Shown: piece after piece, positions 1-4,556 of the stretch
How the letters are laid out: every line of letters begins with the position of its first letter
Position numbering within the stretch: position 1 is the stretch's first letter
Source of the DNA: a bacterium
GTDB lineage: Bacteria > Bacteroidota > Ignavibacteria > Kapaibacteriales > Kapaibacteriaceae
DNA length: 5,094 nt
Assembly (NCBI GenBank): GCA_020050895.1
Contig: JAGVJW010000272.1
Location: 1-5,094, forward strand
Direction: 5' to 3'
Translations under genes and position numbers: made by a program
Notes under the pieces: model-generated
The model's input: only the letters and a program-made list of their open reading frames with translations
Told to the model about the DNA's origin: nothing
Database searches by the model: none

Positions 1-36
1 AAAAAAAGGACAACCCATAAAAAATATGGGTTGCCC
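1..36 (-). terminator. Rho-independent terminator of ssrA
   Basis: Read on the minus strand, an 11-bp stem pairs positions 36-26 (GGGCAACCCAT) with 18-8 (ATGGGTTGTCC). It has one G-U pair and a short A/T loop, and is followed at once by seven T residues at 7-1. The stem starts 7 nt after the mature 3' end of the tmRNA, so it most likely ends ssrA transcription and perhaps the whole cmk-ispH-ssrA run. The T-tract may continue past the window edge. Confidence 0.9.
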
Positions 37-43
37 AAAGGTG

Positions 44-407
44 TGGAGATGCCGGGAGTCGAACCCGGGTCCGAAGCGGAGTCACCGAAGCATGCCACGT
101 GTGTCGCCGATCTATCAAATTTCGCCGAAGGGGTTACCGACCGATAGGTGCCCTTTGGCTAGCAACAGTGTCTTCTCGCGTTACGCCCTGATGCGCGGCA
201 TCACGCCAGTCTGTCAAGGGTGCGTCACCGAAACGGAGGATGACAGACACTCATCCGCCCGATGGCATGGTAGTCTAAGTTAGACTGCCATGCGATAACC
301 GAAGTTATCGCCTGTTGTGTTTCGCCGGTTGTATTAACGAGCTCCACCAGCGTAGCTCGACACGCATCTTCGAGATCTTCTCGCCCCGTCGAGACCGTTA
401 CATCCCC
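44..407 (-). ncRNA. ssrA: Transfer-messenger RNA (tmRNA, SsrA)
   Basis: tmRNA rescues stalled ribosomes by trans-translation, with SmpB, and tags the nascent protein for proteolysis. The 5' end (407-401, GGGGATG) pairs with 51-45 (CATCTCC) as a 7-bp acceptor stem with the G3-U wobble typical of the alanine-accepting end. The discriminator A is at 44. CCA is not encoded, since the next bases read CAC. The T-arm is CCGGG-TTCGACT-CCCGG (68-52), and the 5' domain has the conserved TCGACGGGG. P2 pairs 372-364 with 95-86. Pseudoknot PK1 is visible: stem 359-354 with 343-338, and loop 352-347 with 328-323. A second pseudoknot is plausible downstream, with stem GGATGA/TCATCC and its loop GTCTG pairing with CAGAC. 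The length of 364 nt is normal. The gene lies 49 bp downstream of ispH on the same strand. The call is firm; the ends are exact to within about 1-2 nt. Confidence 0.96.
280..312 (-). other. ssrA: tmRNA tag-peptide reading frame (GDNFGYRMAV, stop TAA)
   Basis: The resume codon is read as GGC at 312-310. It sits 10 nt after the end of PK1 (A-rich spacer AAACACAACA), close to the 11-nt spacing in E. coli. In this frame ten codons run to TAA at 282-280, and that stop lies at the loop of helix 5 (293-280 paired with 278-265, one C-A mismatch), as in other tmRNAs. The other two frames give either an immediate stop or no stop in helix 5. The predicted tag ends in Met-Ala-Val rather than the usual Ala-Ala. 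Confidence 0.75.
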
Positions 408-455
408 ATACTAGCGTTGTTCTGCCTGTATGGCACGTGCCTCGCCGATCGAGAT

Positions 456-461
456 ATTATA
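456..461 (-). promoter_or_regulatory. Possible -10 hexamer (TATAAT) for ssrA inside the end of ispH
   Basis: A perfect TATAAT on the minus strand overlaps the ispH stop codon, about 49 nt upstream of the mature tmRNA 5' end. A transcript from here would need RNase P trimming, which is usual for tmRNA. No convincing -35 box stands at 16-18 nt spacing, and lineages of this group often use different promoter consensus sequences. The gene may equally be read through from ispH. This is weak evidence from one motif only. Confidence 0.25.
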
Positions 462-1365
462 AGACGAAATTACGAACAACAGATTTGATATGCTCGGCTA
501 CTTCCTGCATGTACCATCGGGGTGTGCTGGTTGCACCCGTTATTCCCACTGTGTTCGCCCCCTCCAGCCACTCAGGCTCGATCTCTGATGCGCTCTCGAC
601 AAAATGGGCGTTTTGATTTGCCGAAGAAACAACATTGTATAAAACTTTACCATTTGAACTGGCACGGCCCGCAACAAAAATGACGACGTCGTTCTGCTGC
701 GCAAATAGTTTTAATTCGTCTTCCCTGCCACTTACCTGACCGCATATTGTGTCTTTTGCATGGAACTCTGTTGCAATCTCTTCCATCGTGTCTACCACGA
801 GGTCGGATATGCGAGACTTTAACACATTCTTGATTGCAATGAATGTTGGCCTATCCATCGTTGTCTGCGAAAACAACACGGCTTTCTTTGATACATCAAC
901 GTGTTCAATTGCTTCTTCTACGGATTTCACAACAATGCATTCGTCTCTTACCACGCCACGCACACCCAGTACTTCGGCATGCTCTTTCTTACCAAATATT
1001 ACTATCTGATAGCCCTGGTCCCAAAACTTTCGCACACGCTCCTGAAGCTTGGTTACAACTGGACATGTTGCATCGATGATCTCTATACCATGTTCCCATG
1101 CAGCACGATAAGTGGAAGGGGGCTCGCCATGCGCGCGAATAATCACCTTTGCACCATTGTGTGCCAATCGCGGAAAGTCTTCTAACGTGACTGTTTTAAG
1201 CCCCTTTGCCTCGAGACGCTCGATTTCGCGCGGGTTGTGGATGATGTGGCCAAGTACGTAGACGTTGCTGTTGCGCCGCGCATCAGCAAGTTCGTCCTCA
1301 GCTATCTGGACAGTTCTAACAACACCCCAGCAGAAGCCACTGTGCTCATCGATATTGATATTCAT
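457..1365 (-). CDS. ispH: 4-hydroxy-3-methylbut-2-enyl diphosphate reductase (IspH/LytB)
   Basis: This cytosolic iron-sulfur enzyme makes IPP and DMAPP from HMBPP in the last step of the MEP (non-mevalonate) pathway. The 302-residue product has the family length. The three cluster cysteines are Cys12 (GFCWGV), Cys101 (DATCPVV) and Cys208 (DTICGQ). Substrate-site residues are also present: His40/His43 in LGHIIHNP, His79 in RAHG, His129 and Glu131 in EHAEVLG, Thr168 in SQTT, the SSN at 236-238 and GATSTP at 277-282. All the catalytic elements are intact, so the protein should be active. The ATG directly follows the cmk TAA with no gap (TAAATG) and no clear Shine-Dalgarno, which suggests coupling to cmk translation. 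cmk-lytB adjacency is known in several bacterial lineages, often with rpsA next; here ssrA takes that place. The call is firm. Confidence 0.97.
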   Translation of the reverse strand: MNINIDEHSGFCWGVVRTVQIAEDELADARRNSNVYVLGHIIHNPREIERLEAKGLKTVTLEDFPRLAHNGAKVIIRAHGEPPSTYRAAWEHGIEIIDATCPVVTKLQERVRKFWDQGYQIVIFGKKEHAEVLGVRGVVRDECIVVKSVEEAIEHVDVSKKAVLFSQTTMDRPTFIAIKNVLKSRISDLVVDTMEEIATEFHAKDTICGQVSGREDELKLFAQQNDVVIFVAGRASSNGKVLYNVVSSANQNAHFVESASEIEPEWLEGANTVGITGATSTPRWYMQEVAEHIKSVVRNFVL

Positions 1366-2067
1366 TTATATTTTTCCGTATGCATCGATTAAGGCATACG
1401 TCCGCTGATAACTTTTAACAAGATCGAGGATACGATTCACCTGTTCTTCGATTGTGAGATTCGTTGTGTCGATCTCAACGGCTCCTTCGGGTTTGACAAG
1501 CGGACTGTCGGATCGTTCGGAATCGAGTTTATCACGTTCAACAATTCTCCGTCGCAATTGCTTTTCGTCGGCGTCGGCGCCTGATGCCTTGGCTTCTTCC
1601 AGACGGCGTCTCGTTCTCTCTTCGATGTCGGCAACGAGAAAGACCTTCACCTGTGCGTTGGGAAAGACAACAGATCCGATGTCGCGTCCATCCATGACGA
1701 CGCCGCCGTTCAAACCAATTTCACGCTGACGTTGCACAAGATGCCTGCGCACGGCAGGCACTGCGCTAACGGCGCTGACGGCATCGGTAACATCGGGCTG
1801 CCTCAATAAACCCGTCACATCTTCACCGCTGACGAATGTTCGCTGACCGTCGAATGATTGCTCGAGCACGATATTCAATGAATTGCATAAATCATGAAGC
1901 GGTTTGTCTTCAAACGGTGTGTTAGCTCGCAACGCTGCCAGTGTTACCGCCCGATACATTGCTCCGGTATCGATATAGACATATCCAAGCTTTTCGGCAA
2001 CACGTCGTGCCGTTGTAGACTTCCCCGCCCCCGCGGGACCATCAATTGTGATGGTGATCGGTTTCAT
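1366..2067 (-). CDS. cmk: Cytidylate kinase (CMP/dCMP kinase)
   Basis: Cmk phosphorylates CMP and dCMP with ATP in the cytosol and recycles pyrimidine nucleotides. The 233-residue length is normal. The P-loop GPAGAGKST is at residues 10-18, the nucleotide-binding DTGAMYRA at 33-40, the central MDGRDIGSVVFPNA at 125-138, and the lid and Arg/Asp motif (RDKLDSERSDSPL) at about 178-190. The C-terminal DTTNLTIEEQV at 210-220 is the usual family ending. The chosen ATG places the beta strand and P-loop at the standard distance. No good Shine-Dalgarno precedes it; instead TATTTTTG lies 4 nt before the ATG, which may be a promoter element for a nearly leaderless transcript. The gene is 59 bp downstream of the membrane-protein gene and abuts ispH. 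The call is firm. Confidence 0.97.
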   Translation of the reverse strand: MKPITITIDGPAGAGKSTTARRVAEKLGYVYIDTGAMYRAVTLAALRANTPFEDKPLHDLCNSLNIVLEQSFDGQRTFVSGEDVTGLLRQPDVTDAVSAVSAVPAVRRHLVQRQREIGLNGGVVMDGRDIGSVVFPNAQVKVFLVADIEERTRRRLEEAKASGADADEKQLRRRIVERDKLDSERSDSPLVKPEGAVEIDTTNLTIEEQVNRILDLVKSYQRTYALIDAYGKI

Positions 2068-2071
2068 CTAG

Positions 2072-2079
2072 CAAAAATA
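2072..2079 (-). promoter_or_regulatory. Candidate Bacteroidota-type -7 box upstream of cmk
   Basis: TATTTTTG on the minus strand matches the Bacteroidetes -7 consensus TAnnTTTG and ends 4 nt before the cmk ATG. If used, transcription would begin at or next to the start codon. No TTTG -33 element is seen at 18-21 nt upstream, so this rests on one 8-bp match in A/T-rich DNA. Confidence 0.25.
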
Positions 2080-2126
2080 GGCAACCTTAAGCCAGTTGAG
2101 AGCATGGATATATGTAGTGCAAACCG

Positions 2127-2651
2127 TCAGTTGTTGTTCTCCTTTTCAAGCTTTGATGCTACACTGTGATAGATTATTAAACCAAGTCCAGTAAAGAGAA
2201 GCGTACATGAAAAAATCACGTAATAGGAATACTGTTCATGAATTACAAGTTTGTCAAGTGTATACCCAATGAGCAAGCCAAGGCCGGCACCCATAAGCAG
2301 CATGCCCCAGCGTAACGCCCCATACTTGCGCGATGACTCATTGTGCGGTTCATCAAGCACAGATGGATCCATGCCCCTTTCAATCATTGCTACGCGTACC
2401 TTCCGTTTGTTTTCGCTCGCTCTCCAAAGGAATAAGAAGACAGAAATAATGGCGATGATGGGAACAAAGACACCAACCATTCCGGCATCGGGTGCTGCAT
2501 TTACCACCTTTGTTCGCTCAAGATCATGTTTCATCTCAATTCGAAGGGAATCAAGGACAAATGCCTGATATTGTGCGTCATGCTGAGTTGAATGAGACAC
2601 TGAAGTTGTGTCATTCGATTGAGCTGACGTTGTTTGTGAATCTGTCTTCAC
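2127..2651 (-). CDS. Small three-helix membrane protein, DUF6249-like
   Basis: The function is unknown. The 174-residue product has a polar Ser/Thr/Gln-rich N-terminal region (1-50) with no signal peptide, then three hydrophobic segments at about 57-77, 113-131 and 142-162. Between the first two lies a basic cytosolic-type linker, NKRKVRVAMIERGMDPS (81-97). That resembles the 'KR..L.LIEKG.D.S' signature of short Bacteroidetes membrane proteins which I recall as DUF6249; the family name is from memory and unverified. Such proteins are often found near ECF sigma genes, and this one is divergent from one across 151 bp. The start is GTG at 2651, chosen because GGAG (2662-2659) stands 7 nt before it and no earlier in-frame start fits. 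It may share a transcript with cmk, 59 bp downstream. It could be a regulator or stress-envelope protein, but nothing in the sequence proves a role. Confidence 0.8.
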   Translation of the reverse strand: MKTDSQTTSAQSNDTTSVSHSTQHDAQYQAFVLDSLRIEMKHDLERTKVVNAAPDAGMVGVFVPIIAIISVFLFLWRASENKRKVRVAMIERGMDPSVLDEPHNESSRKYGALRWGMLLMGAGLGLLIGYTLDKLVIHEQYSYYVIFSCTLLFTGLGLIIYHSVASKLEKENNN

Positions 2652-2667
2652 GTGTTTTCTCCGGGTG

Positions 2668-2695
2668 AATATATACTACCGCGTATTGTTCAAAA
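2668..2695 (-). promoter_or_regulatory. Possible promoter of the three-helix membrane protein gene
   Basis: On the minus strand, TTTTGA (2695-2690) and TATATT (2673-2668) are separated by 16 nt, resembling a weak housekeeping promoter. The predicted start near 2661 would leave a leader of only about 10 nt and would clip the GGAG ribosome site, so the true promoter may differ. This is motif-level evidence only. Confidence 0.2.
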
Positions 2696-2720
2696 GTTTT
2701 GGAAACGAAAAAGAGACGTA

Positions 2721-2753
2721 GGTTTCATGAAACCAAAGGTTCATCTTGGTTTC
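2721..2753. promoter_or_regulatory. Overlapping inverted repeats between divergent genes (candidate operator)
   Basis: GGTTTCATGAAACC at 2721-2734 is a perfect 14-bp palindrome. Its right half is reused in a second inverted repeat, GAAACCAA (2729-2736) with TTGGTTTC (2746-2753), which has a 9-nt spacer. The three half-sites therefore alternate GGTTTC, GAAACC, GGTTTC. They lie about 50 bp before the sigma-factor start and about 70 bp before the divergent GTG start. Symmetry of this kind suits a dimeric DNA-binding protein. GAAAC also resembles the -35 core of many ECF-dependent promoters, so the element could instead be an autoregulated ECF promoter. Which reading is right cannot be told from sequence. 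Confidence 0.45.
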
Positions 2754-2802
2754 TAAATCGCTGACCGATGTGTAAACACCCGGCTTTGAGAGAACCATTT
2801 TA

Positions 2803-3342
2803 ATGACAGAGGTTGAGTTTCGGGATTTTGTTGATACCTATCGAGTGAAGGCATTTTCGATGGCTCGTCGGATGTTAAAAAACGACGAAGACGCCAGAGA
2901 TGCAGTTCAAGAGTCGTTTGTCCGTGCTTTCCGGAACATCCACAGGTTCCGCGGCGACGCTTCGATAGGGACGTGGTTTTATCGTATCGTCTACACGACG
3001 TGTTTAAATATTCTGAGATCACAACATCGGATCCCACTGCACGAATCTCTCAACGAAAATGAACCTTCGGTGTGGATTGAACCAGAAATTTTTGATACGA
3101 TAGATAAAGACACAATCGAAAGTGTTCTTCGGGAAGAAATGTCAGCCATGCCAGCGTTATATGCCGTTGTTATAGACTTATTCTACGTTCAGGAATGCTC
3201 GTATGAGCAAATTGTCCGCGTAACCGGAATGCCTCTTGGCACGGTTAAGACCCGCCTTAATAGGGGTCGGCTGATGCTGCGCGATGCAATCCGTTTACGA
3301 TTGGAACCGACGCTTTCAGAAGCCCAAGGAGGAGATCAATGA
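2803..3342 (+). CDS. ECF-family RNA polymerase sigma factor (sigma-70, RpoE-like)
   Basis: This group-4 sigma factor has 179 residues, the usual ECF size. Sigma region 2 spans about residues 5-75: VQESFVRAFRNIHRFRGDASIGTWFYRI contains the core-binding and -10 recognition helices. After a variable, acidic linker (about 78-105), sigma region 4 covers about 109-162, with the helix-turn-helix SYEQIVRVTGMPLGTVKTRLNRGR at about 133-156 that should read the -35 element. Regions 1 and 3 are absent, as expected. The ATG was chosen because MTEVEFRDFV is the normal ECF opening; the upstream site is weak (GAGAG about 12 nt away). The stop overlaps the next gene's start (ATGA), so it should be made together with its probable anti-sigma factor. 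The subgroup and target promoters cannot be assigned by eye. No C-terminal extension is present. Confidence 0.93.
   Translation: MTEVEFRDFVDTYRVKAFSMARRMLKNDEDARDAVQESFVRAFRNIHRFRGDASIGTWFYRIVYTTCLNILRSQHRIPLHESLNENEPSVWIEPEIFDTIDKDTIESVLREEMSAMPALYAVVIDLFYVQECSYEQIVRVTGMPLGTVKTRLNRGRLMLRDAIRLRLEPTLSEAQGGDQ
3329..3334 (+). promoter_or_regulatory. Strong ribosome binding site for the putative anti-sigma gene
   Basis: AGGAGG lies within the last codons of the sigma gene and ends a few bases before the overlapping ATG. It is the strongest Shine-Dalgarno in the window and contrasts with the weak or absent sites before cmk, ispH, the sigma gene and phnC. It fixes the start of the downstream gene and suggests high, coupled translation of the partner protein relative to the sigma factor. 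Confidence 0.75.
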
Positions 3343-3773
3343 ACACAGAGCGGAAGCTTATCGATGCACTGCTGGATGGTTCTCTCACGCAGGAACAGTG
3401 GTTCGAATTGTCGGAGTTGATTGGAATGGACACAATTCTGCGTATACAAAAAGGCGACAGGCGATTGCAAAAACATTTAGCATCGGTCAGCCTCGAGGCA
3501 AGTGAAATACTCTCAATGTCGCCTGACATATCACACTTCACGTCAAACAATAGCTTTATCCGTTTTTTCAGTCGCTGGGGTCTTCTGGTTGGCTCAGTAA
3601 TTTTCATTTGCGCACTCATAGTAATCATTCCCAAAGTCATAGATCAATTATCAGCCCAATCGGGCACTTTGGGCTACAATGCGTTTGTTAGCCCCTTTCA
3701 GGTAGGTATTGGATCTGTCATCCTGTTATGTCTTGGAATTGCTGCATGGCTGGAATGGTCTCACAGGATATAG
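3339..3773 (+). CDS. Putative two-helix membrane anti-sigma factor
   Basis: The product (144 residues) is not recognisable by a named domain; its role is inferred from context and shape. It overlaps the ECF sigma gene by 4 bp and has a strong Shine-Dalgarno inside that gene. The N-terminal 75 residues look cytosolic and helical. The opening LIDALLDGSLTQEQWFELSELI resembles the 'LLDGEL...E...L' start of many anti-sigma domains. Hydrophobic segments follow at about 79-99 and 121-138, leaving a loop of only about 20 residues between them and a short tail, so there is no large periplasmic sensor domain. The zinc-binding H-x3-C-x2-C motif is absent: the only cysteines, Cys91 and Cys131, lie in the membrane segments. 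It would therefore be a non-zinc anti-sigma factor. Alternatively it is an unrelated small membrane protein. phnC begins 15 bp downstream. Confidence 0.6.
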   Translation: MNTERKLIDALLDGSLTQEQWFELSELIGMDTILRIQKGDRRLQKHLASVSLEASEILSMSPDISHFTSNNSFIRFFSRWGLLVGSVIFICALIVIIPKVIDQLSAQSGTLGYNAFVSPFQVGIGSVILLCLGIAAWLEWSHRI

Positions 3774-3776
3774 GTC

Positions 3777-3784
3777 TATTTTTG
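3777..3784 (+). promoter_or_regulatory. Candidate Bacteroidota-type -7 box upstream of phnC
   Basis: TATTTTTG ends 4 nt before the phnC ATG, the same octamer at the same distance as before cmk, and it matches TAnnTTTG. No TTTG -33 element is evident, and the 15-bp gap to the previous gene would also fit simple cotranscription. No Shine-Dalgarno precedes phnC. Confidence 0.25.
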
Positions 3785-3788
3785 TTTC

Positions 3789-4556
3789 ATGCATTCACTG
3801 GTTAGTCTAAGCAATGTAGGACACGTATATCCAAACGGCTTCCGTGCGCTGAGCAACATAAACCTACATGTTCACACTGGTGAATTTCTTGTGGTAATTG
3901 GTCTTTCCGGAAGCGGAAAGAGCACATTGCTTCGCTGCATTAACCGATTATTGGAACCCACAGAAGGAACGGTCTCGTTCTCCGGCGTAGACGTTACGCA
4001 CACTACCGGTAACGCACTGAGGATGCATCGTTCGCGAATTGGAATGATTTTTCAGGATTTCAATTTAATCGGACGGCACTCCGTGCTGGACAATGTGCTG
4101 TATGGCGCCCTGGGATCAACACGTTCTCTGCAGTCCATACTTGGCAAATTCTCTGCAGAGCAGCGTGTCCAGGCGAAGCAGGCTTTGGAAATTGTTGGGA
4201 TTGCCGAAAAGCAGAAGACTCGTGCCGACACTCTTTCTGGCGGACAGCAGCAGCGTGTTGCAATTGCGCGTGCACTGATGCAACAGCCCAAGCTGTTGTT
4301 GGCTGATGAGCCAGTTGCATCGCTCGATCCGGCTACCTCGCACGGTGTGATGAAATACCTCGAGCGCATCAACAAGGAAATGGGAACAACAGTTATCTGC
4401 AATCTGCATTTTCTTTCGCTGGTCAGACAGTATGCAACGCGAGTAATTGCGCTTAAGGGAGGCGAAATTGTATTCGATGGATTGCCCCCTGACATAACAG
4501 ACGCCTGGTTCAAACAGATTTATGGCGAAGACGCCGTCGAGGTAGAAATACGTTAA
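3789..4556 (+). CDS. phnC: Phosphonate-type ABC transporter ATP-binding protein (PhnC)
   Basis: This cytosolic ATPase subunit should power import of phosphonates or related compounds (phosphite, phosphate esters) through a PhnE-type permease. At 255 residues it has the PhnC length. All motifs are intact: Walker A GLSGSGKST (38-46), Q-loop Gln89 in MIFQDFNLI, signature LSGGQQQR (149-156), Walker B LLLADEP (169-175), D-loop SLD (178-180) and switch His207. The segments NRLLEPTEG, FQDFNLIGRHSVLDNVLYG and CNLHFLSLVRQYATRVIALKGGEIVFDG are characteristic of PhnC rather than of MetN or amino-acid transporters. The start fits the family opening (VSLSNVGHVYPNG). No Shine-Dalgarno is seen. The stop abuts the permease ATG (TAAATG), indicating coupling. 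The gene sits 15 bp after the putative anti-sigma gene, probably on the same transcript. The true substrate is not determinable here. Confidence 0.92.
   Translation: MHSLVSLSNVGHVYPNGFRALSNINLHVHTGEFLVVIGLSGSGKSTLLRCINRLLEPTEGTVSFSGVDVTHTTGNALRMHRSRIGMIFQDFNLIGRHSVLDNVLYGALGSTRSLQSILGKFSAEQRVQAKQALEIVGIAEKQKTRADTLSGGQQQRVAIARALMQQPKLLLADEPVASLDPATSHGVMKYLERINKEMGTTVICNLHFLSLVRQYATRVIALKGGEIVFDGLPPDITDAWFKQIYGEDAVEVEIR

Noticed and set aside
26..283. 85-codon open frame on the plus strand at the left edge
   Set aside because: It lies wholly antisense to the tmRNA gene; its codons are explained by conserved tmRNA structure, and it has no recognisable protein features.
1..450. Possible genomic-island attachment site at the ssrA 3' end
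   Set aside because: ssrA is a classic integration target, but no integrase or second copy of the ssrA 3' end is visible. The near-repeat found is not at the 3' terminus and is reported only as a curiosity.
408..456. Rho-independent terminator between ispH and ssrA
   Set aside because: Short symmetric sequences occur (GGCACGTGCC; CTCG/CGAG), but there is no following T-tract, so readthrough into ssrA remains possible.
749..1185. Three overlapping plus-strand open frames
   Set aside because: They are antisense to ispH, whose protein motifs are complete; their translations are low-complexity shadows.
1437..1729. Open frames on both strands inside cmk
   Set aside because: cmk is intact and accounts for this DNA; the alternative products are Arg/Ser-rich with no domain.
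1894..2568. Plus-strand open frames opposite the start of cmk and the three-helix protein gene
   Set aside because: They are antisense to supported genes, without ribosome sites or recognisable domains.
2753..3640. Minus-strand open frames opposite the sigma and putative anti-sigma genes
   Set aside because: They are shadows of the coding strand; the sigma factor motifs fix the real frame.
4052..4513. Several frames on both strands inside phnC
   Set aside because: The PhnC reading frame has every ABC ATPase motif; the others have none.
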